Source: Scatophagus argus (lineage: Eukaryota > Chordata > Actinopteri > Scatophagidae). Taken from it: a stretch of 64,000 nucleotides of DNA. Below the pieces are notes generated by a model. That model had not been told where the DNA came from. It saw only the letters and a list, made by a program, of their open reading frames with translations, and did not search any database. Positions 13,488 to 26,340 of this stretch are shown piece by piece. Both the position numbers and the translations under genes were made by a program. The stretch is taken from assembly GCF_020382885.2 (NCBI RefSeq), contig NC_058495.1, forward strand, positions 6,255,627-6,319,626, in the 5' to 3' direction. Positions within the stretch are counted from its first letter, which is position 1. Every line of letters begins with the position of its first letter.

Positions 13488-16400
13488 TTTTTTGACAGTC
13501 CAGGTGGCCCGACAGCACACGAGGCTCGTACGTGAGGGCAGTCAGCTGCGGAGTGGGGTGAGGTGCTGGAAGCGCACCTTGTCCTGCCCTGTGATGAGGC
13601 CGCGCCCATACAGCCACAGCGCACCTACACGACTGAGCGGAGGTGTCTCCTCTGCGCTTTGTCCCACTCTGTCTTTGGTTTGGGGGTATCTACAGAAGCA
13701 CACATCTAAGCTACGCAAACCTTTTCTTTACGAGCCACTTCTTACGGCTACACAACACTTCAGAAGGAAATATTGCACCTTTTACTCCACCGCCATAATC
13801 TGTCAGCTTTAGTCACTGACTGTAATGATAATCCAATAATATAATTTAAACAGTCACGAGCTCTTTTAATCTTTTACTTCAGTCTTTTAATCTAGTACAT
13901 CACGCTGATAATACTTGCTTACTTTTACTTAATGTTTTAATTGGAGGAGTTTGACTTGTAAACTTGTACTTACCTTGACTAGCCCATTTCCATTGTATGC
14001 TATTTCATATTTCTACTTAACAATATTTGAAGAGGCCTATATTTGTGATGATGACCTTCTAAAAAATATTAGATTTATAAAACATTAAGAACTGAATTAG
14101 TAAGATTAACTACCAAGCATGACAACTTATAATGTGTCAGTGAAGATAATTCAATGTTATGTAAGTGCTGGAAGAAATAACTGAATGCTTTACTTTAGTA
14201 GGAACAATCAAAAAATGCTAATACAACAGTATAAAAATACTCCAGTACAAGTAAAGTTTAATGACCTCTCTGACTAATTCATTATTACATAATATTAGTT
14301 TTCTTTCTAAGAAGAAAGAAGAAGAAAGACACAAACTTTCAACTTTCCTTTTAAAATAATCATATAAAGCTTTATATTACTTACATGCATCTGAGAAGCC
14401 AACAAGGCCGGGAATGAAATGTGTGATGTTTAATCAAGCTTTGTATTTTACACACAGTAAAAAGTTCAATGTTTTCATCTGAAATACAAGAAAAAGTAGC
14501 TAGCAGAATATATAAATTTACTAATTTACCAATGTGCTTAGCAAGGAGGTCTACTTTTGATATCTTAAGTACATTTATGTTTACAAACATTTTGAGTAAC
14601 ATCATGACTTTTATGGCAACACTTCATGTATTGTGTACTTGAATGTTGACGAAGCAGCTAAGTGCTTCTTCCACTGCTGCACTGCTGGTGTAAGGGAACC
14701 TACCAAAGCTCGGTCAGCCAACAGGTCAGTGAAAGCCTCATCATATTTTCAAGATGTGTAAAGTAAAATACAGGCCACTACAGACAGTCATTACAGCCAT
14801 GTCATCGTTAAGGATTTTACTACAACTAATCAAACAAAATGTTGCATAACTGACACACAATAGTTTACGACAGATCAGGAGAGATTAAACAAAAAGCCCT
14901 TTGAGGTGAAGCCTCACATGTAGATTATAAATGAAATGGTAAGTAAAAGTGAGTTTACCTTCCAATACAGCTGAGTACAGAACTGCTAACAGTGAATGTT
15001 ATTCTTTCCTAATTTATCTATTTTGCAATGATGGTAAAACAGGATAATGAAACATAATAACAGGATGCAAGTTAAAAAATTGGGTAAATATTTGGATAAT
15101 AATATCAACTCCTGTAAATCTACTATAAATGGACTTAAACATCAAACAGGTTAAAGAAATTAACCATTTGTTGAAAATGCACAAGTAAAAATATAAAAGC
15201 AGTAGGAAAAAGTATTTCATGTTGTGAAAGTATTTCAGCTGGCCTTGCCAAACAAGTCCTGTCGAACTGCTGTACACCACTTCAGTACCTGAGCCTACTG
15301 AGTAAGAATGCATAAGTCGTTGCTTCAAGACAGGTGTATAGCCTTTAGCCTTTACCTCCTCCCATATATATATTTAGAGTTTTAGATTTAGAGTGTGTCA
15401 TATCACTTGAAATGCATGTGTGGCTCACTTATTTAATTTCTTGTAGGCGAGTAATAGCACTGAACATGATGGTTTCATTCCACACCTTGTGAAATGTATT
15501 AATGTCAATTGTGCGAGGGAAAAAATAAAAAAATAATAAAAAAATACTCCACCCATGGGTGCTCTCAACCAGGGGACATACGTGTGCCACCTGGCACGTA
15601 GGAGCCAACAAATTTGGCTGTTGTCTCCTCTCACATGATCTGTCACCTTCACCTCGTTTGGTGTTTCACTTTCTAAGTTCATGTGTGTCATGTACTTATA
15701 TTGCACTCTAGTGGTGAATTTGTTGATCTGTTGTATAACAGTGAATTTTGTCGGCAGTTGAGCTGGCATGTTTATTCAGAGCCACAGCAGTGATGAAGCC
15801 TGGTGACAAAGCCTTTATTATTGCTTTCATAATCACGTCCATTACAGCATTCAGTTACAATGAACATGAGGTATTAAATGACATTCTTTGACCATCGTAA
15901 AATTAATAACTGCCAAAGGATTTTCAAACATTAAGGAGAAAATTAAGAATACATTTTAAAAATGATCATAGGCTATAGCTGAGTCATAACACTGTTTTAC
16001 AGAAATGTGGAACATTAAGTATATAAAATCAAGTGGTTTATCTGGTTAGTCATGTAAGTGAATTACAATCTAAAGACATTAAGCTTTTCTACAGTACATG
16101 ATGTTTTGTAAAACATGTCAAAAACTTAGGTGAAAGTAAAGAGTATACAGCATATGACACAGTATGCTCAATATCTATTCCCACTGTTATACTTTGAGAA
16201 AGAGGAGTGTAGATTGTCTCTAACATGGAGGTACTTTGAAAAGTGCACAACAGGAAACATGGTGACTGAGACATGCAGATGGAGCTTGTTCCTTCTCCTA
16301 CTATATACTGCACTGAAATGTCTCAAGTGGTGTGTGAGGATCTTTAAGTGTGACTGGAGCAATCTGTCCCACAGAGGAACTACTGACCATAATGTAAAGC

Positions 16401-16922
16401 TACAACCTTCGGAGTGTCTGTGCTTTCCATGCAGCGAAGACCACAGGTCAAGCAAACAGCTTGGAGACACTATGATTCTGTGGTGGACTCCAAATCACAA
16501 AAAGGAAGCATGGAATTAAAAACAGAAAGAACTGGTCCCGTTGAAACTACTGGTGGATGGAATGCATGTCGGACCTGAGGCTTAAAGAGCACACATCATC
16601 ACGTTTCTCATCTTTATGAACAGCAGTAGCATGAAAGTATCATAGTATGCGAAAAGAAGCATGTTTGCTGAAGTGCATAGGGGGAAATCTTGGGGTAAAA
16701 AGGGCTAGTTATGATTATATAAAAAGTAAAAATTGTCAAAGCATGTGCCCTGCACTACTTTCAGAAATGTGCTGCAGAAACTCCTTCATTTTGTGGTACA
16801 AATCTAAATCTCAAGAGCATAAAACACATTCAGGGAATAAATGGCTCCTTCAAACATCCATTTATAAAATTCGCTTCAAAGGCTTCTTTCAGTTATCCAT
16901 TATAACCCAGCTTGCTCCTGCA
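13488..16922. other. Intergenic region: pkp1 upstream flank and smpd2 3' UTR
   Basis: No supported coding exon. The first few hundred bases upstream of the pkp1 ATG are the richest in CG and probably hold its promoter and 5' UTR, but no clear TATA box was seen. A dispersed fragment with AGTATAAAAATACTCCAGTA near 14.2 kb is a common teleost repeat motif. A - strand AATAAA (TTTATT at 15814-15819) could end smpd2 transcripts, giving a 3' UTR of about 1.1 kb. Confidence 0.45.
14160..14270. repeat. Teleost dispersed repeat fragment with short TACTTTA/AGTACAAGTAAAG motifs
   Basis: The segment contains GAATGCTTTACTTTAGTAGG and TAAAAATACTCCAGTACAAG, which recall a high-copy teleost element built on TACTTnAAGTAAAAGTA motifs. 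Shorter related pieces occur near 23.93 kb and 56.52 kb. No intact ends were identified. Confidence 0.4.
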
Positions 16923-19900
16923 TCACTCCTCTGGGTCAAAGGCACTTGGCTCAAGACCCTCTGGGGGCCTCCGCTGAGCCAAAGGAAAACCCCTCAGCTT
17001 CTCTTGCAGACTGCCTACAGCCAACCTCATCTGGTCTTCAGCCCCCTGAAGAGATTTCAGCTCCATGGTATAGAAGATGTAAAGCAGTGAGGTGGTTAGC
17101 AGGATGGCGACACACAATGCAGCCAGCATGTAAAAGGAAGTACGAGGGAAAGGTTGTTCTGCTCCCAGGGCAAACCACGGAACAGCAGCGATGGCCAGCT
17201 CCAGGAAGAGCAGAGCCAAACCCATCACTCCGGTGCGCGCTGCCGTGTAGCGCATCCTCTCCGCGCAATGCAATCCCACTTTGACTTCAGTACGGGCCTC
17301 TGTCACAATGTCAACCAACTCAGCTACCTGTTCTGAAGACATTAAACAAACAAGAGACAACAACACAACATCATCAACACAAATGGCACAGATATGTTTA
17401 TTACAGTCAGCTGAACAGTGAAGTTCAGCCTGGATTAACATTACAAAAAACACGCGCTGTGCTGCAGTTAATCTTTCTAAGCAGCCTTTTAAGTGTGATG
17501 AAATTCCAGGCTGCGGCCTCTAACAGACATGCACATTCTGCAGGACAAGCCAAAGAGAAGACTACTAGCTACCTGTAGCCGGCACTGTAACCGTCCATTT
17601 GATGAACTTTCACAGGGTCCGACGCTCCCCTTCTGACTTCAATTCATTTTTCCATTCTCATATTTTGTCAAAAACAGGCTTATATGTCGGTGTAATGTAT
17701 ATGTAGAATAGCAAAATCATTTCTTTCTTCCTTACTTTCTCAATTTTCAAAACTCAACTTTCATGCTCAGCCAATGGAAAAAAGAGTGATTAATCAACAC
17801 TCTCCCTCTCCATTAGTAACAGCTGAGGTGCTCTTGAGCAAGGCACCTAAATCCCCCAACTGCTCCCCAGGTGCCTGACATGGCTCCTGTGTGTTTCATT
17901 GCATGTTGCATGTGTGTGTTCAATCAATAATTTTGGTGTATGTAAAAAATATACTGACAAATAAAGTTTTTAGTTTTATATTTTTAGGTGTTTTGCAATA
18001 AAAATTCAAAGTTTTTCACAAGCCAGAACTCCCTGGTAACACGCAGGGATCTGACCTGGAACAACCATGACCATCATGTTATGTTTCTGTGCAATGGAAA
18101 CACTGTTCACTGCTCCAGTAACAGGACAAACCTTAGATATGACAATAAATATAATTTCACAGTACATTTAATAAAGAGACTATCGAGCTATTCAGCTATG
18201 TCATTGTCTCCAAATCAATCTCAAGATTTTTACCAGCAAATGACAGTCATGTGTACTGTCGAATGCAGCCTGAAGTAGCGAGCTGAACAGCAAATGGGAT
18301 GTGAGATGATCTCTGATGTGACAGCATGCAAAGTAAGTTCAGAGAGGCAGAATAGGCTGTTGGTAGCTTGTACAGTCGCCCCCCTGCTGGTGACGATGAT
18401 ACACTGAAGCACCAGACAATGGTATGAGTCAAAGTATTAGATACAACAACCAAGTCAGTAGCACTGATCCTTGGGGGATCATAAATCTGTACATTTCCTG
18501 GCAATTGCCATTTCAGTTTGAATGCCAATCAACTGATGCTGGTATTGCTGGTAAGGCTGGTAAAAATACCTGCAGCAGAGTCTTGATTCTTTGATTCCCT
18601 GACACTGTCGGTTTCAGTTACAGTGCGTATCTCCAGCCTAAGTTCAGCTGTCAGAGCTTCATGGTCAGAGTATGGGAATGGATGGTCAGGAACTGAGCCT
18701 TTGGTGGTGGACATGAAGTCACAATAAATGTCTGCTTTGGAAGAACCCTAGGAATTAAAAACAAAAGAAGCAGAAACACATGATAAATTCATATGACCTC
18801 AACTTTTTGTTGTGAACATGAAGGGACAAAAATACAACAAGAGAGGGAGACAAAGCTCTCACTCACCTTGAATAGGATGTAGTCGATTCGAATTCCCTTC
18901 TCAAAGGGAACAAGCTCCTTTTTACTGGTAAACGGGTTGTCAGCAATTAGAGTCAAACCATCCTCATATCCCTATAACAGAAAATTATTTATAACACAAA
19001 CACACACACTTCTGAATGAGACAACAATCAACGATCTTTCTCCTGAATTTCTTCCTGGTGTGTTTACAAACAGCAACTGACAATTGCGGCATATTATGTC
19101 TTTAAGTTTGTTTTAAATTAGTCAATTACTAGACTATCTGTGCTGTTGTAGAGCTGTCCACCAGTGTTAGCATGCACCATTAACCTTATCAAAAGAAAAA
19201 TTGTAACATCTAAATATTAAAGCAAATCCAAATCATAGAAAAGACCAAGATTAAAAACTGAATTGGTCTAGTGCTGCATTTTTGTTGTGACCTACTTCAA
19301 ATTTAGCAGTCTCTAAATAAGAGTCTCGGAGTCCAGTGTAAGTCCTCAGTAGTCTGTTGCCAAGGTCCTGAGGGTGCATGTTGAGGTCGCCACCTAAAAT
19401 CACCACATCAGCTCCAGCAGAGGTGTGGCTAATGGGCATAGCAAAACACATCATTACCACTGACACACCTTAACATCAACATGAAACTTCACTCTGTTTA
19501 AACAGTATTTAAAAGTTAAGAAGCTTTAGGTAATGTATTACCACAAACAAACACTCAAGCCAACTTGACAACAGGTGAAATTTACCTGAGGAAAATATGC
19601 AAATATACGCCAGAGTAGTCAAATACAGTATGAGTCACTAAACTATATGTGCAGAATAAACAAACAGAGATACAGTACCGAATGAACTGCTGCAGCTCCC
19701 ACGCCTGAACCACTCTGTGAGGTAGATAGGAATCCTTGTCTCTGCAGTACTCTGCGTGCAGCTATAATTAATACACAGGGACAGCAGCATGTTGATCACA
19801 AACCATGTCTAATATATAGGTGGGACTGAGTGCTGGTGTTCGAAAACCTTACATGAGTAACATAGACATTTGTGGTCAAGCCGCCAATGTTTAAAATGGC

Positions 19901-21454
19901 CATCCCAACAGCTTTACCTCCAAACCAGTCTCCATGGTGAGCCTAAATAATAGGAAAAATACAAGGAGTTATGAGAGAGAAAAGCAGCTAATCACATATC
20001 CACTCTGAAAGTGAGGTGTGAATGGCACTGACTGTTGACTATAGTGCAGACTTGCTAACTGCATAAGACCCTATGTGCAGCCTGAGATCGATCCGATAGG
20101 TTTCTATTAATAAGATTGAGGATAATAAACAGAGATCTGCCCTTTAAAAACACATGATTTTATGGTTTAATTGTCTTAACCTGTTTATTTTCTGTGCTCT
20201 GTTTTTTTTTTTTAAAAATCTGTTTAATTGCCCTTCATTTTAATCTCCATTTATATGTACTGCATCATACAGTTCTTGAATAAAGCTGAGGGAATTCCTT
20301 CTGACATATGATGAGATTATTAATAGTTTTGTTTATGGTTCACTTTCATCATGTGAAATCTATATACAGGATATAGTACAAAATACAAGTTTTTCTTGTC
20401 TCACTAGACTTACCTTATAAGGGTAACCATTCAGTGAGTAGCGATACAGAAATGTGTCATGGATTCTGTGTTTGGAGAAAATGGCCAGTCCACTGCCTAT
20501 GACCCCACTGCAGAACAAGAGGAAAAGCAAAGCACGGATAGAGGTATGTTCCACACTTAATAGCAGCTTCAGCCCTACCTGATTATTGCTTAATGAAATC
20601 TCTCACATCCCCAGTTGTCATAAGTAGGTGTTATTTGTAGTAGATGTGAGAACATATCTACTAGTTTTGACATTACTGTGAGCTTCAGAGAGGATTAGAG
20701 GTAGAGCCTTCGATTTATCTCCGTCTTATGCTTTGGTATGGAGGTCAAGAAAGCATTAAGCTTCAGACGTTAATCCTTACAGGTAAGGCCTGAGCTTCAA
20801 TTAAATTTTGCAAATGGATGAATGCCATGAAAGTACATGACACTAAGGAACTTCAGGAGGCTCCTGAAAATATGACAACATACTCATAAATTTTAATCAC
20901 AGATTGGTAAGGTAAAAGGTTCCGAAATGGCTGCACAGCAACCTCGGGATGAGAGTGAAGGCATTACCTTTTGAAGTAATGAGAGTGAGGATGACTACAG
21001 GCAAGTTTCTGTTTCAAGGAGAGATAGTTTTTCTCACTCCAAACCTGAAAAAAAAAAAAAAAAAAAAAATCTGTATGTGCATATGAGTCCACAAGACGAC
21101 ACAAAAAGAATTTACAAAATGTAACTATATGCATGATGGAAAAGTGAGTCAGATTAGTGATTCTGCAACTTTCTAACATTTTAAGATGGCTTCCACCAAC
21201 CTCTTGCAATAAGACAATATCATGACCTTCCCTGCACAAACAAGCTCCAATCATGGCACAGCGCTGAGGCAAGTGTTTGCTAAGGTAGCGGATGCCCCTG
21301 AAAAAAAAGGAAAGAGTGTGGGCAATGCGGGCTTGCATGTTTCTTCTTACATGAATCAAGACATAAAAATGCATTGAGAAACACTGCAAACCACAATTAC
21401 TGACCAGCTGTTCAGAGAGAAGACCCGAATACTAACAGAGTCTGGGTTAGCCAT
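16923..21454 (-). CDS. smpd2: Neutral sphingomyelinase 1 / Smpd2 (complete, 10 coding exons)
   Basis: This is a Mg2+-dependent phosphodiesterase of the DNase-I-like (EEP) fold that cleaves sphingomyelin to ceramide and phosphocholine at ER and other membranes. Exons in transcript order: 21405-21454, 21201-21297, 20968-21044, 20414-20507, 19853-19942, 19679-19761, 19296-19428, 18867-18971, 18570-18747, 16923-17332. Total 1317 nt, 438 codons plus stop; human SMPD2 has 423. Visible motifs: FSLNSWG at residues 12-18; LLQEVW with metal-binding Glu49; HHGDWFGGKAVG near residue 108; GGDLNMHP at 176-183 (Asp178, Asn180); and SDHEAL with the catalytic His at residue 272. These positions match the human enzyme. 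Two hydrophobic segments at about 337-358 and 369-390 are the expected C-terminal membrane anchors. The ATG is preceded by AGC and followed by G, a good context. The donor after LLQE is a weak GTTGGT. Confidence 0.95.
17817..17968 (+). repeat. Teleost SINE-like repeat fragment in the last smpd2 intron
   Basis: The segment has CTCTTGAGCAAGGCACCTAA, CCCCCAACTGCTCCCCAGG and a tail GACAAATAAAG. This combination is familiar from many teleost introns and probably derives from a retroposon. The head is truncated and no target-site duplication was identified. Confidence 0.5.
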
Positions 21455-21524
21455 GCTGGAAGATCAGTGGATCGGTAGGCGTAATGGTGGAGTGTCAGAT
21501 CAGGTGAGATGATGTGGACAGCTC

Positions 21525-24316
21525 CTAATGTGGCACAAAAAAGAGACTGTTAGACATACCTAATTTTAAATGTGTAGGGGGTAGGCAGTCTGGCCGAAAA
21601 AAATAATATCTCAATTGTAATCACAATCAATGATCTAAATTGCAGTCTTTTCCTCAATTCTAAAATTCCCTGCAGACTATAGCCAGATTTTCTCCATTTG
21701 CATCATTAAAACACATTGGATTAAAGGTTGTTTTCCTTTGGCACAAGCTCCTCATCCACCATGCCGCTATCAATAACTCATATTGCATTATTTACTACCC
21801 AGAGAAGAGCCACATGATGTAATTTGTCTATTCAGCATAGCCATCTACTTGGACACATCATCTACTGGTTTGTTCAAGTAGCACAGATCTGCTAGTGATT
21901 GAGGTTATGTGAAGTTAGGAAACAGAAACAAGAGGACAATAAATACCACAAAATCACAAGTCTCAGAAAGAAGAATAAGTGGTAAAAGACATAAAAATAA
22001 GCATTCAAAACTGCATGGTAAGTGCAAAAAAGTGCAAACCAAGCAGACTGCAGCCTGACTTTAGTCCCAGTTCTGGGCCTTAAGTTGACAGATTCAGCAA
22101 ATTTCCATAATTTTTAACTGAAAAACAAACTATTCTGTTAATGTGATTTACAGTTCCAGAGGTGAACAGACTGTGAATACAATTTGGTATGCTAAAATAA
22201 TGAATTATCATCTGTAAAAGTATAGTCAGGTCTGAAAAAAGCACCTATGATTTTTTTAAATAATGTGTCACAGCTGAGCTGACCCTGGCAGGATTCTCTG
22301 TGTCACACAGTGGGAAAAATGTTGTTGATTTTTTAAGAAAGAGACAAAGTAAAGAAGGGATTGCATTGACTCCTTTCTCCTGGGAGTGAAACAATACACT
22401 AACCCCAAACAGAGTGCTGACATGGCTTTGCATTGTCTGGAGAGAAAAAGGGGGAAGCAGCAATGCAGTGTAAACAAGAGTGGCTTTGGTCCATTTGAAC
22501 AGGCATAACTGGCTATTCATTATGTGTGAAGACAGGAAAAGCTAACAGCTTGAATAAAAATGAACAACTGCCTTGAAATTCTATAACCTAATACTGAGGG
22601 ATGTTGTATACAAACAGTAGGTGTCGCAGCCAGGTAACAGTTAGTGGTATCGATGCTCGACTTCAATCCTAAATAAAAATTAAATCATTGACATACTAAA
22701 CAAGGCGGTGACATTTCGTCACGTCCGTATACCGCATGTGCCCAGGATCTTGCAAAGCCAAACTACTCCACATTACGTACATGCGACCCAAAATGCACTC
22801 GTTCGATTGTAGAGTAACGTTAGCTTGTGAAGAAGGTGGATTAAGTTTTAGCTAACGACTAACGTAAACGCCTAGACAGCTAAACTTGTTAGCGTTATAA
22901 TGCTTGTTAATTAAGTTTAGAGTTAGGCGGCGTCAGCACCATTATTAAGTAGCTTTAATACTCCCAATATTAATCACTGCAGGCAAGTAACCAGTTAGAT
23001 AACGTCAACAGCCGCTGGACAACTCGAGCTAGCCATTTGGCTAATCTCTGCAAGTGTAAAGATGGGTCTGGTTTCTGTTGACATATTACCCGAATGGCTT
23101 ATTCACCAATTTAATGAGTTAAATTAACTCACCTCACGAACCAGTTGACGTCAGCTGTTGTTAACGGGACCGACTGATGAGCAGTTACCTTTACAATGTT
23201 ATGTTAGTTTTGGCTTTGGACCAAAAACAAATCCTGTTAGCCTGCTAGCTAACAATTATTGTGAGATTATTTGAAGTTAATTGTTATCAAGAATGTATCT
23301 ATCCTCTCAGCATCTCAGACAACGTAGACTTAAATAGTTGGCCACTTCCATTGCTACGTGCTTTTCCTGCCTGTAACGTCAGCAGGGATAACAATCATTG
23401 TTGTGACTTCCGGTTGTCGTTTTCCCTCAAAATAAAACGGAAACTTGAGTGGCGTCCGTATTATAGTGCCAGGAGCATGTATCAATGGAATACATATATA
23501 AAACATATGTTGAGTAGCAGTTTTGAATATTTTTGATCACTTCACGTTAAGTTTAATATGGAAGCTTTCATTGATCGTTGTTATTTTGGTTAATTTGAAA
23601 GTCATTTCCGGTTTTAATACGTCCAGGAATTCTGGGAGTTGAAGTTGTAGAAAAACAAAATAATGTATTACAAAATATTAGATTTTTTAGATTAGATTGA
23701 CAATATTGATGCACCAGTGAAGAACCATTTTAGCAGTAAGGTAGGCTATTTTAGTCTGATGGTTACCTACCCTCGTCCAGCCTCCTTGTAAGGATCACAA
23801 GATAAATGTCGGGGGGGTCCTGTAATAATCATAGGATACATTATTTGTCAGATAAATGTACCAGAATCACACTTTTTCTATATCTTTTCTCTCTAAAAGG
23901 AGTGAAGTGGAAAATAATCAACAGGAAATATTGAGGTACACGTACAATAAAATTGTACTTGAGTACAGCATATTGGTACATTGCACTTTATCACATAGGC
24001 TATTCGATTTTGATTTCAGTGTGATAAAATTGTGAGCTCTTGAGATTCCATGATTCTAGAGGATTAGGTATATCACAAAAAAGGTAAACTGTTACTGATA
24101 TGTGAGGTATTATGGATGTGAGGACCCCATGAGAACCATGACATAAATTCTAAGCAGCATCACTGTATGTGCAACTTTTGAGATCCAACACAGTATTTGG
24201 TTTCATAGGCCTCTGTGATACCAGTATGAAAAGAAACCATCAGGGACAAAACAAATTTACAAACATGTTTAATACGTTTTCTGGGGAGAAAATGGCCCCA
24301 AAGGCACCATGCGTCT
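21525..24316. other. smpd2 5' intron, upstream flank and spacer before tead3 3' end
   Basis: Between the smpd2 first coding exon and the end of the tead3 transcript no further coding exon is supported. 21.6-22.7 kb looks like plain intron. 22.7-23.4 kb is the promoter-like part described separately. 23.4-24.3 kb is AT-rich spacer with a teleost repeat-like piece around 23.93-23.98 kb (GTACTTGAGTACAG). Confidence 0.4.
23133..23420 (-). promoter_or_regulatory. Probable smpd2 noncoding first exon and promoter
   Basis: On the - strand a strong donor (GAG then GTGAGTTAA) lies at 23132/23133. The matching acceptor would be TTTTTTGTGCCACATTAG just before 21524, which extends the first coding exon to 21405-21524. 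The presumed exon contains a CRE-like palindrome TGACGTCA (around 23149) and an ETS-type CCGGAAGT near its upstream edge. These are usual for TATA-less promoters. The transcription start itself cannot be read from the sequence. Confidence 0.4.
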
Positions 24317-26340
24317 TTTATTGTTAGATACATTTGCTTGATTACATAATCCAACCTCTACTTTGAAGTATAAAATTGCAATGCACAATGGTAACAAAGA
24401 CAACAGTAAACCACCTTAAACCAAAAAAACAAAAAACTGCCCACACCATTCAGAATATGATACATTAGATATCTCATTATTAATTACCAATATCAGCAAT
24501 CACACATTATTTTCAGTGAAGCATATGGCAACCACTGAAAGTCAAAAGACAACAGAATCAAAACAAAACATTAATCTTTATAATGGCAAAAAATGTCTGT
24601 ATAAAAGATACACTGAGAAACCTGCTAGAGGAGGAGTGTTATTGTATCTAGCTTGTGAAATATGACATTCAAAGCCAGGTGCAATTATTCCACCATACAA
24701 TATCTTGAATTTGACCTTATATAGCACAATTGTCCAGTGAACCACACAGACTAGACACTTGTCTAGCAGAATTCATGGGATGACAATTCTCCCGTCTCTA
24801 CCATGAATCCTGCAATACTTTTTACATCTCCATCACAATGGAAAATGATCAATACAACTCCAGTGCCCCACCCTGCCCTCCCCCCATTTCTTTTCCATCC
24901 CTATAAATAACAATCAATGGTCATACTCCACAGCACAGAGACGACAGCTCTCATTCAAGACACTCATTTAGTTTGATTTCAAAATTATTTCACGTGTCAT
25001 GTCAGTAAAAAATGTCTTAAATGTCAAAACTGAACTTTTATCAATGCAACTTCTCCACATATTATACAGAGAAGGGTGAAGCAAATGAACTGACTTCACA
25101 GCATACAATCTCTTTTTTAAACAAAAGAAACAGTGATTCACTTCTCTCTACTTAAACCATGGTCTCTATGCTGAGTTACTTGATCACAAATATGAATATA
25201 AAGAACCCCCCCCCCACAAAACTACTCCTATGTAACACATATTCCTTTAGCATCTGCTGACTCACAGTACAGGAACAATTTATTTTTCCATAAGGCTACA
25301 TAACTCAAGACAGAAAATAAGCACTGCTGTTGCTTCACCCCTTTCTTGATCTTTTAAGTGCAACCAAGCACACGTCTTCAAACAGAGAGAAATAACAGGG
25401 GATCTTGTAAGGATGGCAAAGACCTGGTATTATTTCAGGCTAGCAATAGTACAAAGCATCCATAGTGTCACAAGTCAGGTATAGATCGATGCTTGTAAGA
25501 CCTGATTTTTAAATTGTGTAATAAAACATTAAAAAAGCATAACCTAAATAGTATGGCGACACAACAAACCTTCTCCCTGTACATTTGGACTGTAAAACTT
25601 GGGACGATTTTGTTTGTAAACCATAAGGCTGCATGAAAATTAATTATCCCATCCTATTCCTCCGTGTGCCGGAATACAAAAACTGCCTCACAAGATGTAC
25701 ATCTGAGAGGTTTCTTTCCAATTTTTTTGTTTTATCTTGACAAAATACACCTGTCTGTCTATTTTCTGTTTGTTTAAAAACAAGAGGTAGTAAAAAAGGC
25801 AATCCAAAGTGGCAGGCAATGATATAATCTTTGGAGAAAAGGCACTTGCTTTCCTAACAAAACCTACTGCAACAACACCACTTGGCTCTGGTTTTCCCCT
25901 TCTGTGGTCCTGTTCTCTCTGTACTTTTTCAATCTCATATACACATCTCTTATTGCTCAGAGTGTTCCCTTGGCTACTATGAGAGTCTTTTCAACACAAC
26001 ACGTTCTCGTTCCCTCAATAAAACATTTCAAGCTCCATTAATTACCTTGGGTAAGTGACCCACTTCATCTATAACATGTTGCAACACATGGAAGATAGCT
26101 AGTTGTTTGTAAGATCCGTCATTCCTCGAAATTTCTTTGCGTGTCGGCACGTTGAGATTCACTTTTATTCCTTGCGAACAAGACTTTTTTTTTTAAAGCA
26201 TAAAAGGTGTCCATGTTAGTTCGTTCTAGGATTGTTTGAATGTTTCTTTCATTTTTAGTTTTTCCTGGATGGTTGAGCTGGTCAAAGAAAGATTGTGTCA
26301 CGCTTTTGTCTGGCTTTTCCAAAACCTTCCTGTAGAGCTG
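24317..26340 (-). other. tead3 3' untranslated region
   Basis: No open frame of note follows the tead3 stop codon. A - strand AATAAA (TTTATT at 24317-24322) marks a likely distal poly(A) signal about 2.0 kb past the stop, a length usual for TEAD genes. A C9 run at about 25207-25215 (G9 in the transcript) stands out. The end point is inferred. Confidence 0.5.

Noticed and set aside
15425..15769. Open frame of 114 codons on the - strand between pkp1 and smpd2
   Set aside because: No family resemblance, low-complexity YYFF stretch, and no splice partners. It is treated as chance or repeat-derived.
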